Assembly: GCF_001625445.1 (NCBI RefSeq)
Contig: NZ_LWHG01000032.1
Span: 1 to 64,000 of the forward strand
Reading direction: 5' to 3'
Length of the DNA: 64,000 nt
Origin: Haladaptatus sp. R4
Lineage (GTDB): Archaea; Halobacteriota; Halobacteria; Halobacteriales; Haladaptataceae
Part shown: positions 47,216 to 56,406 of the stretch, piece by piece
Layout of the letters: every line of letters begins with the position of its first letter
How positions within the stretch are numbered: the first letter of the stretch is position 1
The notes under the pieces: generated by a model
What the model was told of the DNA's origin: nothing
The model's input: only the letters and a program-made list of their open reading frames with translations
Databases searched by the model: none
Made by a program: the position numbers and the translations under genes

Positions 47216-48106
47216 TCAGAAGTCGAGCGAATCCGGCGAAATGCCGACGAATCCGGCGCTCACGTCCCACAGCCGCTTTCGCACCTCCGCATCGTGTGAT
47301 TCGTCGGAGGATTCGGCGACGTCGCCGTCGCTGAAGTACTCGCCCGTCACGCCGTCGTACTCGGGCGACGCGGCGGCGCGGATGACGGTTTCGGCACCCT
47401 CCTCGACGCTCTTCGTGAACGGCAGGGGAAGGATCGAGAACAGGCCGAGCGTCAGTCGTCCGCGAATCGACGCCTCGCGCGTGAACGCGGTTTCGGGCAC
47501 GAATCCGGGGTTGGCCGTGGTTGCGGTCACGCCGGTTCCGTCCAGTCGTCGCGCCAGTTCGTCGGTGAAGAGGACGTTCGCCAGTTTGGACTGGCTGTAG
47601 GCCGCCATGTCCTCGTAATCGCGCTCGCGCTCCAAATCGGCGAAGTCGATGGTCCCGTTCTCGTGCAGTTCCGAGGTCGTCGTGACGACGCGGGCGGGCG
47701 CGCTCTCGACCAACAGATCGATCAGCAGATGCGTGAGCAAGAAGGGAGCGAGGTGGTTGATGGCGAACGTGGCTTCGATGCCGTCCACGGTCTCGCTTCG
47801 CTGATGGCGGAACGTCCCCGCGTTGTTGACCAGCAAATCGAGTCGGTCGTGGCGGTCCTCGAACTCCGCTGCGAGATTCCGGACGTTGTCTTTGGACGCG
47901 AGGTCCCCGACGTACAGTTCGGCCCAACCGTCGCCGTTCCGGGCCTCGATTTCCTTTGCGACTTTGCGGCCGCGTTTGCGATTCCTGCCGACGATGGCGA
48001 CCGAGGCACCGTACTCGGCGAGTTTGAGTGCGGTCTCGCGGCCGATGCCGCTGGTGCCGCCGGTGACGAGGGCCACTTGATTTCTGAGGTCGGGTTTTGT
48101 GGACAT
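47216..48106 (-). CDS. Short-chain dehydrogenase, retinol dehydrogenase/WW-oxidoreductase-like
   Basis: 296 residues. ALVTGGTSGIGRETALKLAE (about 12-31) binds the coenzyme; the Arg pair in VGRNRKRG after the second strand favours NADP. LLVNNAGTFRHQ, the catalytic Ser in TTTSELHENG and AYSQSKLANVLF (YxxxK with Tyr and Lys) are present. The ending IILPLPFTKSVEEGAET-like region matches the retinol dehydrogenase 11-14 branch. Substrate unknown. It starts 109 bases from the divergent DUF2270 gene. Confidence 0.85.
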   Translation of the reverse strand: MSTKPDLRNQVALVTGGTSGIGRETALKLAEYGASVAIVGRNRKRGRKVAKEIEARNGDGWAELYVGDLASKDNVRNLAAEFEDRHDRLDLLVNNAGTFRHQRSETVDGIEATFAINHLAPFLLTHLLIDLLVESAPARVVTTTSELHENGTIDFADLERERDYEDMAAYSQSKLANVLFTDELARRLDGTGVTATTANPGFVPETAFTREASIRGRLTLGLFSILPLPFTKSVEEGAETVIRAAASPEYDGVTGEYFSDGDVAESSDESHDAEVRKRLWDVSAGFVGISPDSLDF

Positions 48107-48215
48107 GATTGGGTGGAGGGAACGGGAGGGGAAGTCAGTGGTGGAACTCTCGACACGACACTCTCTCAGCCATTTTCACCGAACGACAGTTGGTACCACA
48201 GGACAACTATCAACC

Positions 48216-48926
48216 ATGGGGGAGCCAAACGACGAGTTTAATCCTGAAGAACCGGATGCCCGCGACGTCGCCGCGGAAGTGGCCGAGGAGCGCTCCGAGT
48301 TCATGTCGCTGATGCCGCACTACTACCGGGGCGAGGTATCGCAGATGTCCACACGGTTGGACAGGTTGGATCTCACCATCGATTGGGCCATCGCGGTCAT
48401 CGTGGCGATGCTGGCGCTGTCGTTCCAGAGCACGGGCAGTCCGCCGTACTTCCTGTTGATCGGAATGTTCGCGCTGGTGATGTTCCTGTTGTTCGACGTG
48501 CGGCGGTATCGCACCTACGACGCGACGCGGTCACGGGTGCGGATGATCGAGGAGAACGTGTTCGCCAACGCGTTCGATCCAAAGGGGTCGGTTCACCGCG
48601 ATTGGCGGCAAAAACTCGGTCACGACCTTCGGACGCCGACGCTGAAGGTTTCGGTGTGGGAGGCGCTGTCCCGCCGACTCAAACACATCTACTTCCCGCT
48701 GGAGACGGTGCTGGTCGTGGCGTGGCTGTTCCGTATCACGGCCTTCGTGCCGAAGGAGACGCCGGTCGAAACCGCCGCCGTTCCGGGGATTTCGGGGGAG
48801 TTCGTCATCGTCGGCGTGCTCTGTTTCTACGTCGCCACTGCCCTCCTGACGTTCTGGCCGACGACGCGGGAAGCCAAGGGCGAGTTCCACGGCGAGAAAC
48901 CCGGCGAGTGGAAGGTCGAAAAGTAA
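48216..48926 (+). CDS. DUF2270 family integral membrane protein
   Basis: 236 residues. An acidic N-terminus (EPNDEFNPEEPDARDVAAE) precedes FMSLMPHYYRGEVSQMSTRLDRLDLT, the DUF2270 signature, then paired helices at about 52-70 and 76-92. FDVRRYRTYDATRSRVRMIEENVFA and two C-terminal helices (about 165-182 and 200-220) follow. The family is common in haloarchaea and functionally unknown. The ATG at 48216 was chosen at the start of the acidic segment; upstream codons look like leader. It is divergent from the SDR gene. Confidence 0.88.
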   Translation: MGEPNDEFNPEEPDARDVAAEVAEERSEFMSLMPHYYRGEVSQMSTRLDRLDLTIDWAIAVIVAMLALSFQSTGSPPYFLLIGMFALVMFLLFDVRRYRTYDATRSRVRMIEENVFANAFDPKGSVHRDWRQKLGHDLRTPTLKVSVWEALSRRLKHIYFPLETVLVVAWLFRITAFVPKETPVETAAVPGISGEFVIVGVLCFYVATALLTFWPTTREAKGEFHGEKPGEWKVEK

Positions 48927-49032
48927 TGTATCCTTTGTCGTTCCGTTTCCGCGCGTCGATTACCATCGATATCGAGACGAGCGCCGCCGGAATTCGGGCT
49001 ACGGCACGCGAACGAGACGGCGTACGATACCT

Positions 49033-49140
49033 TCACCCTAAGAGCTGAATTTCGACGATGTGCTCTTCGCCCCACTCTTCGGTGTGTTCCTCGTCGAGGG
49101 CCAACGCTTCCGATAGCTCCTCCACTTCCCGTTCGAACAT
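49033..49140 (-). CDS. Very short acidic protein (35 aa)
   Basis: The frame encodes MFEREVEELSEALAL then DEEHTEEWGEEH and ends IVEIQLLG. It has haloarchaeal codon use and composition (about 40 percent Glu/Asp), and starts 34 bases after the stop of the DUF7344 gene on the same strand, so it may be co-transcribed. No family is known to me. It might also be a leftover C-terminus of a larger gene. Included at modest confidence. Confidence 0.35.
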   Translation of the reverse strand: MFEREVEELSEALALDEEHTEEWGEEHIVEIQLLG

Positions 49141-49173
49141 GCAGATTGAACAACTGACCTGGTATGGCAAGAG

Positions 49174-49536
49174 TCACCTCCGCTGACGGACCCCATCCAC
49201 CTCTTCGGCAAGTAGTAAGTGGGAAACGAGCGGTTCGGGTAGTTCGTGGATTACGATGTGGTCCTCTCCAAACGTGTACTCGATGATCCCGCTATCGGAG
49301 AGTCGTGGGAGATGGTTGTGGTACAGCGACAGTTCGATTCGATCGCGGGACTCGACTCCCTCCGACTCGACGAGTTCGGCGACGAGAGCACCGATCTGTA
49401 TCGGACCGCTACGCGCCCGGATCGCGTGCAGTATCCGCCGACGTCGGTCGTCGCCAAGCAGTCGAAAGATTTCGGTAAGAGAGGAGCGCTCCATCGTGAC
49501 ACAGTTGCCGGTGTTTCGAGACTGCGGTTTACTCAT
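49174..49536 (-). CDS. DUF7344-type winged-helix regulator
   Basis: 120 residues. SLTEIFRLLGDDRRRRILHAIRA (about 19-41) is the start of the haloarchaeal DUF7344 winged helix, and ELSLYHNHLPRLSDSGIIEYTFGEDHIVIHE (about 68-98) is the recognition helix and wing region with the LYHxHLPxL pattern. Such proteins are thought to be DNA-binding regulators, often beside their targets or beside Bat-like sensors. The Bat-like sensor gene starts about 2 kb away and is transcribed on the same strand, ending 98 bases upstream. Target unknown. Confidence 0.85.
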   Translation of the reverse strand: MSKPQSRNTGNCVTMERSSLTEIFRLLGDDRRRRILHAIRARSGPIQIGALVAELVESEGVESRDRIELSLYHNHLPRLSDSGIIEYTFGEDHIVIHELPEPLVSHLLLAEEVDGVRQRR

Positions 49537-49634
49537 TGTCTACTTCCACTTTGTTCGGAGTTTGAAAAGTAAAGGGAGCCTCGATGCCTAGTGTCACTCC
49601 GACCATAAACCGCGGGGGAGGCTAGACTACTAGG

Positions 49635-51581
49635 CTAGGGCGATGCATCGCTTCCCGTGACGAGTTCCGCCAGGACCTTTCGGGTTCCCTTCCGGATGTG
49701 TTGATAGAACGTCGCCGACGAGATTCCCAGCGTCGCGGCCAACTCTTCGCCCGTGACGTCTCGCGGGGAGTTGAAGTATCCCGCGTGATACGCCACTTCG
49801 AGGATTTCCCACTGGCGGTCGGTCAGTCGGTCGTCGAGGTTCTCGGCAGTCCCGACGTTCCCTCTCGAACGATCTGTCGACTGTTTGGATCGAAATTCGG
49901 TCGCGGGGAACTCCCGTCGGAGACCTTCGATGATGCCCCGCGTATCCGCCTCCGGCGCGACTTCCGCGACCAACGTCGCGCCCCCTCGTTCGACTTCCAC
50001 CGTCCGTATCGTCGCCCCGTACTCGGTGAGAGTGAGAAGTGGAGAGTTGCCAGACAGGAGACATTCGATCGTTCCGCTGCTCCCCTGTTCACGGAGGACA
50101 CGAGCGTCGTCGATACTCGGGTTCCGACCGAGATGCTCGCATACGCTAGTCGGCGGCGTGTCGGTCACTTCGAGATACGAGACGAAGGCACCGTCAGCCG
50201 TCGGCGTTAACTTGGATATGGAGAGCGAACAGTCTAACCGCTCGGAGACATCGACGAAGACGGCGTTCGGATCCGTACACCGAAATTCGAGTTCGACGAC
50301 CGTATCAGCATGGAGGAGTCGCTGGTTTTCGGCGGCGTGAATCGTATGACCGATACGCTCGCCGACCTCCTGAAGGAGGAGTTGCTCGTGCTCGTCGAAC
50401 GCAAACTGACGGCTCGAACACAACACCAAGACACCGTAGACGGTGTCCCGGTACACCAGCGGAACGGCCGCCGAACTCCGATAGCCACACTGAACCGCGC
50501 GTTCGTGCCACCGCTCGTACGTCGGATCGGAGAGAATGTCCTGGACGGCGTGGACGGTCCCGGACTGGAGCGCCCGACCGGCGGGACTGTGTTCAAGGTC
50601 GCTATCGTCGGTCGTAATCGTGACGTCCGAGAGTCGTTCGTCCTCGATACCCGCCCAGGTATGTGGCACGATTTCGTTCCCGGGACCGTTGTTGGCGATC
50701 CAGGCGAAGCGGTACGCTTCGGAACTGGCGAGGCGATCACAGACCAACTGTTCGGCTTCATTTCGGGTCGATGCCCGTGTCAGGACCCGATTTAACGAAC
50801 GGAGGCTTTCGGTGATCTGATGGTGTCGTTCGAGTTCGTTGCGCTGCCGACGAAGCGTTCGTTCACGTTCTTTGCGTTCCGAGACGTCGGTGTTGATGGT
50901 GACGAAGCGTTCGATGCTGTTTTCGGCGTTTTTGATCGGTGCTGTCGTCTGGTGAACGGTATAGGTTTCGCCCGACTTTCGCCGATTAACGACTTCGCCG
51001 ATCCAAACGTCCCCTCCATGAATCGTCCGCTGGAGGTCCCTGTAGAAGTCGGCGGTGGTATCGTCGGCCTTCAGGAATCGGGGGTCCTCGCCGATAGCTT
51101 CCTCGGCGGTGTAGCCCGTGATAACCTCAAACGCGGGATTGACGTACTCGATCGTGCCGTCCCTGTTCGTGAAATAGATCGAGTGCCTCGACTGTTCGAT
51201 CGCCTTCCGAAAGGCACGCAAGTGGAGTTCGTGCTCACGGCGTTCGGTGAGGTCCCGCGTCACCTTCGTGAAACCCTTGAGTGATCCTTCGTCGTCGAAG
51301 CGGGCAGTGATGTTGACGTGGGCCCAGAAACGAGTGCCGTCGTTCCGAACACGCCATCCCTCGTCCTCGAAGCTACCGTTCTCGACCGCCAATTCGAGTT
51401 CCCTGTCCGGCCAGTTCACCGCTCTGGCAGCCTCGGGATAGAATACCGAAAAATGCTCGCCGACGATGTCGGTCTCCCGATACCCTTTGAGGTTCTGCGC
51501 ACCGCGATTCCAACTGACGACGGTGCCGTCCGGATCGAGCTGGAAGATAGCGTACTGTTCGACTGACTTGGTAAACGACAT
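49635..51581 (-). CDS. PAS-PAS-GAF sensor with HTH_10 output (bacterioopsin-activator type)
   Basis: 648 residues. PAS 1 at about 5-115 (VVSWNRGAQNLKGYRETDIVGEHF, then FTKVTRDLTERREHE), PAS 2 at about 125-240 (IEYVNPAFEVITGYTAEEAIGEDPRFL), a coiled linker, GAF at about 265-410 (SSAAVPLVYRDTVYGVLVLCS), a Bat-associated domain (about 420-570) and a C-terminal HTH_10 (LTDRQWEILEVAYHAGYFNSPRD, EELAATLGISSATFYQHIRKG). It should sense small molecules, redox or light through PAS/GAF and bind DNA directly; no kinase domain. Regulated genes are not evident. It is divergent from the CPBP protease gene. Confidence 0.92.
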   Translation of the reverse strand: MSFTKSVEQYAIFQLDPDGTVVSWNRGAQNLKGYRETDIVGEHFSVFYPEAARAVNWPDRELELAVENGSFEDEGWRVRNDGTRFWAHVNITARFDDEGSLKGFTKVTRDLTERREHELHLRAFRKAIEQSRHSIYFTNRDGTIEYVNPAFEVITGYTAEEAIGEDPRFLKADDTTADFYRDLQRTIHGGDVWIGEVVNRRKSGETYTVHQTTAPIKNAENSIERFVTINTDVSERKERERTLRRQRNELERHHQITESLRSLNRVLTRASTRNEAEQLVCDRLASSEAYRFAWIANNGPGNEIVPHTWAGIEDERLSDVTITTDDSDLEHSPAGRALQSGTVHAVQDILSDPTYERWHERAVQCGYRSSAAVPLVYRDTVYGVLVLCSSRQFAFDEHEQLLLQEVGERIGHTIHAAENQRLLHADTVVELEFRCTDPNAVFVDVSERLDCSLSISKLTPTADGAFVSYLEVTDTPPTSVCEHLGRNPSIDDARVLREQGSSGTIECLLSGNSPLLTLTEYGATIRTVEVERGGATLVAEVAPEADTRGIIEGLRREFPATEFRSKQSTDRSRGNVGTAENLDDRLTDRQWEILEVAYHAGYFNSPRDVTGEELAATLGISSATFYQHIRKGTRKVLAELVTGSDASP

Positions 51582-51881
51582 GGGTTGGTGAGTGCTGTAT
51601 GGATTCGTTCTCGAACTGTCTCGGCGACTTCTCGGTCACCCGTTACTCGATCGGGGCGATTATCCGCGACCGAACACGATCGCTCTCCGTTTCGAGAACG
51701 CAGGCTTCTTACCTAAAACGACAGTGTTTCGTTCAATTTCTCGATATTTTTGAGGGCAGGAGGGATGAGGAAGCGACGAAACAGGTTCGCCGCCACGGGT
51801 TTCGAACTCAAGGATTAACAGTCGGGTCGCCGTACTGTATTCACAGTGCTCACTTCGATAAAAGCGGTGTTCTGGAACGGG
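51582..51881. other. 300-base divergent region with a tRNA-like remnant
   Basis: Lies between the Bat-like gene and the CPBP gene. Apart from a degenerate tRNA-like stretch (next entry) it has AT-rich TTCAATTTCTCGATATTTTTG near 51735, probably part of the Bat-like gene promoter, and TTCGATAAAAGC near 51855, a possible TATA element for the CPBP gene. Confidence 0.45.
51786..51834 (-). other. Degenerate 3' fragment of a tRNA-Asn-like sequence
   Basis: Read on the minus strand it has CCGACTGTTAATC, the anticodon arm with loop CTGTTAA (anticodon GTT), then AGTTCGAAACCCGTGGCGGCG, a T-loop and acceptor-like 3' end. The anticodon and T stems no longer pair properly, and the 5' half is missing, so it is not a functional tRNA. 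Duplicated tRNA 3' ends are common scars of integrated elements. The match is partial and may be coincidence. Confidence 0.3.
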
Positions 51882-52816
51882 ATGGACCGGCGGCTTCGGC
51901 TCCCGTGGCGGTTCGTCGTCGCCGAATCGTCCTCGCCATCCTCTCGTTCGGGGTGATACTCGCGTTCAGGCCGATCCTCCGCCCCGTATTCGTCGTATTG
52001 GGACTCGGATCGTTCGGGCCCGAAGGGCGGTTGTTGGTCCGGGTCGTCGTCGAACTGATCGTGGTGTGTTCGTTCACGTACCTGGTCGGGCGGTTTCTCG
52101 ACCGCCGCCGGTTCGCCGACTTCGGGTTTCATCTCTCGCGGTCGTGGTGGTTGGACCTCGGGTTCGGCCTCGTCCTCGGCGTGGCGCTCATGACCGCGAT
52201 ATTTTTCGCCGAAGTCGCGTTCGGCTGGGTTCGAGTCGTCGGCTATCTCCGAACCGCGCCGAACGTGTCGTTCGTCGGCGCGTTCCTCCTCTCGATGCTG
52301 CTCTTCGTCTTCGTCGGAATCAGCGAGGAGTTGCTGATACGCGGCTACCTGCTCACGAACCTCGCCGAGGGGTTCCGCTGGTTTCGATGGGTATCCGCGG
52401 ACGCGGCGGTTGCGGCCGCGACGCTCTGTTCGTCGGTGGTGTTCGGCGTCCTGCACGTCTTCAATCCGAACGCGACGCTCACGAGTACGCTCGTCGCCGT
52501 CCTCGCCGGTGTCATGCTCGCGTCCGGGTACGTGCTCACCGGCGAGTTGGGTATCTCCATCGGGTTGCACATCTCGTGGAACTTCTTCCAGACGAGCGTG
52601 TACGGGTTTTCGGTGAGCGGCCTTCGACTCCCGGTGACGCTCGTCGCCACTCGGCAGGTCGGTCCGCGCGTCGTCACCGGCGGACCGTTCGGTCCGGAGG
52701 CGGGCCTCGTCGGCGTCGCCGCGATCTGTCTCGGCGTGGCGGCCATCGTCTGGTGGGTTCGGTTACGCGGGACGGACGGGGCGATTTCGTCCGTCTCGAC
52801 CCCCGAACTCCGCTGA
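51882..52816 (+). CDS. CPBP-family intramembrane glutamic protease, frameshift near the start
   Basis: About 311 residues with eight membrane segments. The CPBP (Abi/Rce1-like) motifs are GISEELLIRGYLLTNLAEG (catalytic Glu pair and Arg), FGVLHVFNPNAT (His) and LHISWNFFQTSVYG (His/Asn). The true N-terminus appears to be MDRRLRLPWRFVVA, in another frame; one missing base near 51929 joins it to IVLAILSFGVILAF. The start ATG at 51882 is the simplest choice, with a GTG at 51867 as alternative. The family cleaves prenylated or membrane peptides, and in prokaryotes has roles in bacteriocin immunity or stress. Substrate unknown. Confidence 0.85.
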
Positions 52817-52821
52817 ACGGC

Positions 52822-53185
52822 TCAGACGCCCGGAATCCCCAGCGCCCCCAGCGGTGATGATGTCGAACAGCGCGAAGATGTAGAGGACGATGGCAGCCGC
52901 GAACCACGCGACCAATCCGATGACGATGGCCGTTCCCCAGCCACCGGGATAGCGCCAGTTGATGACGCCGATCCACGCGATGAGCGCGAGCAGCGCGCCG
53001 ATGATGGGAATCCACCCGACGAAGAAGCTGATGATTCCCCACACTATCGACCCGATAAGTGCGGTGATGATGGCGTGGCCGTAGCTTCCCGCGCGGTCCG
53101 TCGTCACCCTCGCACCGACGTAGATGCCGAATCCGCCGATGAGCAGGCTGACGAGGAAGATGATTATCGTATCTATCCACGCCAT
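52822..53185 (-). CDS. Small polytopic membrane protein, unknown function
   Basis: 120 residues if one G is removed from a five-G run at 52845-52849, giving the C-terminus ITAGALGIPGV and a stop at 52822; as it stands the frame runs on over the CPBP gene end. Four membrane segments (about 4-20, 36-55, 60-76, 88-105). WRYPGGWGTAIVIGLVAWFAA and GARVTTDRAGSYGHAIITALIGSIVWG are typical of a haloarchaeal family I cannot name. Its 3' end is convergent with the CPBP gene. Unknown function. Confidence 0.7.
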
Positions 53186-53406
53186 CCTACAGCCCTCCTC
53201 CGTTCCGCCGGAGTTCGGTTTCGAGACGGCCAACTGTCGTGTTATATCGTTCCACTGTGTTCCCCCCGAGGCTCATAACGTTCCCATCCATCGTGTGTCT
53301 GTCGGTTGTTCAGTTCGAGTCGCCGACATACGGGATAATCCGACGTGTGCGGACGGCGGTTTCCTCGCCACTTATACCGACGGTTGCCGAATACCGACTA
53401 ACCACG

Positions 53407-54026
53407 ATGAACGAGCAGCGAGGAACGGAACAACGAATCAGGGAGGCCGCGTTTCGGGCGCTTGCGAAGCACGGATACGCGGACCTCTCGATCAAGATCA
53501 TCGGCGAGGAGTTGGGACAGAGTCCGTCGCTCATCTACCACTACTTCGAGGACAAAGACGAGTTGCTCCTCTCACTGCTGGACGTGTTTTCGGAGAAGTT
53601 CGTCGAGAAGCAACTTCGGGAACGGACGGGCGACCCCGAAGCGGACCTCCGCTCCGTCGTCGATACGTTTCTCGACCCGACGCGACCGGAATCGGAGTCG
53701 GTCGTGATATCGTCGTCGGGGGACGAACCGGCAGTGTCGTCGGTTTTCATCGAACTGTGGGCACAGGCGGCACGGAACGACGCGTATCGGGAGAAACTCA
53801 CGGAGATAGATACCGAGTTACGGGACATACTCGTCCGAATTCTCGATTCGGGCATCGAGGACGGCACCTTCCGCGATGTGGATACGGAAACGACGGCGGA
53901 ACACATCCTCGCCCTCCTCCTCCACGGGATGCACACCCGGACGACGACGAACAGGGGCGGTGTGCCGGACACGATGCGGAACTGATCGACGACATCATCG
54001 AGAACGACCTGCTCCGAAAAAACTGA
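53407..54026 (+). pseudogene. TetR/AcrR-family transcriptional regulator, frameshifted at the C-terminus
   Basis: About 206 residues. DNA-binding domain: IREAAFRALAKHGYADLSIKIIGEELGQSPSLIYHYFEDKDELL (about 10-53), a clear TetR helix-turn-helix. The ligand-binding domain follows. The present frame ends at 53985; one missing base near 53972 would extend it with HDAELIDDIIENDLL to a stop at 54026. It is convergent with the acyl-CoA synthetase gene, with 19 bases between stops, and may regulate it or the fatty-acid metabolism nearby; the operator was not identified. Confidence 0.85.
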
Positions 54027-54045
54027 AATCCGATAGCTTGGACGA

Positions 54046-55642
54046 CTACCCCTGGCCGATGAGTCGGTCCTCGTCCTCCCAGAACTCCTGCCGGAGTTGG
54101 TACTTCTGGACTTTGCCGGTCGCAGTTTCCGGCAGGTCGTCGTCCACGATGATCTTGCGCGGAATCTTGTAGCCCGCCATCCGCTCGCGGCAGAAGTCCT
54201 CCACGTCCGCATCGGACAGTTCGACGCCGGGTTTCGGGACGACGACGGCCGTCACGAGTTCGCCCCACTCGTCGCTCGGCGTGGGAATGACCGCCGCCTT
54301 GGCGATGTCGGGATGGTCGTACAACACGTCCTCGACTTCGATGGACGAGACGTTCTCGCCGCCCGAGATGATGATGTCCTTCTTGCGGTCCTGAATCGAG
54401 ATCATCCCGTCCTCGTCGATGGTCGCGAGGTCGCCCGTGTGGAAGTAGCCCGGTAGTCGGTCGTTGAACGCCTCGTCGGTCGCCTCCGGTTTGTTCAGGT
54501 AGCGGTCCATCACCTGATTGCCGCGGACGACGACCTCGCCCATCGTCTCTCCATCCGGGGGGACGTCGCTGCCGTCGTCGTGAACGACGCGAACGTCGGT
54601 GCAGATGACCTCGCTCCCCTGTTTGACCTTCAGGGAGCGTCCGCGTTCGGCGAGGAGCGCGGCGAGTTCGACGTGGTGATGATGGGTGCGGTCTCGGTCA
54701 ACCCGTAAATATGGATGATGCGCCACCCGATGTCGTCCTCGACGGTTTCGATGGTCGCCGTCGCGGGAGCGCTTCCGGCCGTGGCGATGCGCAGTTCGCG
54801 GTCGCCCGTCGTCCCCACGTCGGGGTTGTTCTCGTTGAACGCGATGACGCGGTTGAGCACCGTCGGCGCGCCGCACATGAACGACACGTCGTAGTTTCGA
54901 ATCTTTTCGAGCGTGCGCTCCGGGGTGAACTTCCGGAGACAGACGTGCGTAGCGCCGGTTCCGGTGATGGCGTAGGTGTGGCCCCACCCGTTGCAGTGGA
55001 ACATCGGGAGCGTCCAGAGGTAGGTGTCGTCGTCCCGAATCTCCATGTGCTGGTTGAGCACGATGGCGTGCCAGTGTTCGGTGCGGTGGGTTCGAACGAC
55101 GCCCTTCGGGTCGCCCGTGGTTCCGGACGTGTAGTTGATGCTCGCGTCGTCGTCCTCCGAGATATCCGCCCGCTCCGGCGCGTCGGCCGACGCTCGTCCA
55201 CGAGGGTCATGTAGTCCTGCCAGTCGCCGTCGATTCTGTCCGCTTCGTAGCCGATGAAAAACTCGGCCGGGACCGAATCCCGAACCGCTTCGACCTTTTC
55301 GGCGAAGTCGTAATCCGCGATGACGACCGACGCCTCGCAGTCGTTGAGGATGTACTCGTAGTTAGCGGGCACGAGTCGGTAGTTCATCGGGACGTACACC
55401 GCGCCCAGATGGTTGGTCGCGTACAACGCTTCGAGGAAGTAGTGGGTGTTCGACGCCAGCATCGCCACGCGGTCGCCCTGTTCGACCCCGAGATCCGCCA
55501 GAACGTTCGCGAATCGGTCGACCCGCTCGCTGAATTCTTCGTAGGTGTACTCCGTACCGTCGTCCGCGATGACGCCGACCACGTCATCGTAGCAGTCAAC
55601 GGCGCGGTCGAGGAAATCCAACGTCGTCATTTCCTTCTTCAT
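54046..55642 (-). pseudogene. Acyl-CoA synthetase, AMP-binding family, frameshifted twice
   Basis: About 532 residues when repaired. Motifs: INYTSGTTGDPKGVVRTHR (ATP P-loop), IIHIYGLTETAPI, FHTGDLATIDEDGM (ATP/ribose Asp) and RKKDIIISGGENVSSIEVEDV and the Lys in ATGKVQKYQLR. These define an adenylating fatty-acid/short-chain acyl-CoA ligase. One base is missing near 55194 (between VDER and SADAPERADI) and one near 54670 (SNSPR-LLAERGRS). Start ATG at 55642, with an alternative at 55630. It lies convergent with the TetR gene. Chain-length specificity is not evident. Confidence 0.88.
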
Positions 55643-55861
55643 GAACTGTCATGTAGATGGTTTTCGGAAGAGGGGGTAAAGATTTCGACTCTTGGTAGCA
55701 CCCCACAGAGAAAATCAGTGGACCTTTGGTGTCAAAGATGCATTTTTCCGAGAACTTGGCAGTGGGCTGTTTTAGGCAGAGTGTGAAAAACAGATGGCCC
55801 AATTCCCTGCCCGAAATGAAAGTAAGCAAAGAATTAGATTTGACGAGAATATAGAGATAGT

Positions 55862-56077
55862 ATGGGTCCCAGCAATTCGCTCACCTCCACACAAAACACC
55901 ACATCGACACTGGTGAGTAAGAAACGGTTACTATTCGCAGTAGTTTTTGGTCTTATAGCAATCGCACTTAGTTATTTGCTCGGTCAAGCAAACACAACTA
56001 ATCAATTCGTCACACAGTATATTATCGCAACTACCGCAATATATATCGTTTTGACACCATTTAGAGTGCTCCGATAA
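55862..56077 (+). CDS. Small AT-rich membrane protein
   Basis: 71 residues: a Ser/Thr/Asn-rich start (SNSLTSTQNTTST), a helix at about 24-40 (LLFAVVFGLIAIALSYLL) and a second at about 50-66 (YIIATTAIYIVLT). Base and codon use differ from all neighbours: the region 55645-56110 is much more AT-rich, with AGT, TTT and TTA codons. It therefore looks recently acquired, perhaps from a plasmid or virus. ATAGAGATAG upstream may serve as promoter. Family unknown. Confidence 0.55.
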   Translation: MGPSNSLTSTQNTTSTLVSKKRLLFAVVFGLIAIALSYLLGQANTTNQFVTQYIIATTAIYIVLTPFRVLR

Positions 56078-56170
56078 TATATCCAGAATATACTACTTCA
56101 AGCTGAGAACGAACGGAGTACTCCGTGCCGTCGTCCGCGATGACGCCGAACGAAAATCGAACCCTTTTTG

Positions 56171-56188
56171 TTTTAGGCCACCCTAAAA
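56171..56188. promoter_or_regulatory. Iron-box-like palindrome TTTTAGG-CCAC-CCTAAAA
   Basis: A perfect 7-4-7 palindrome, 7 bases before the ATG of a 54-residue protein. Its centre, TTAGG-N4-CCTAA, matches the TTAGG/CCTAA operator of DtxR-family metalloregulators (Idr/SirR in haloarchaea). Two sites with the same geometry lie within 1.1 kb. In such a position binding would repress directly. Confidence 0.7.
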
Positions 56189-56195
56189 ATCTCCG

Positions 56196-56360
56196 ATGGC
56201 TGTCAACTCACGGGCCGTTGACGGAACGACCACCCCCTCCCGATCGACGACTCCGGATATCGATCTCTGCGAAACACGGCCCGAGCGGTTCGTTTTCATC
56301 GAGGACGGAAACACGGATGGCTGGATCGCAACGGATACTGTCGTCTCGTCGTTGCGGTAA
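56196..56360 (+). CDS. Small conserved haloarchaeal protein, DUF7331-like
   Basis: 54 residues; the end RFVFIEDGNTDGWIATDTVVSS resembles a family of very short haloarchaeal proteins, which I recall as DUF7331; its function is unknown. The first 25 residues are Ser/Thr-rich and poorly conserved in composition. The ATG is 8 bases after an iron-box palindrome, so expression should depend on iron. It is convergent with dpsA. A gene of this size is easily missed. Confidence 0.55.
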   Translation: MAVNSRAVDGTTTPSRSTTPDIDLCETRPERFVFIEDGNTDGWIATDTVVSSLR

Positions 56361-56406
56361 TACTCGACAATTCTTCGAAAACGAAACGAATAGAAGAGCG
56401 ACGGAA

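Noticed and set aside
49600-49634. CTAGACTACTAGGCTAGGG as another iron box
   Set aside because: It lacks the TTAGG-N4-CCTAA arrangement and sits at the 3' end of the Bat-like gene rather than in a promoter.
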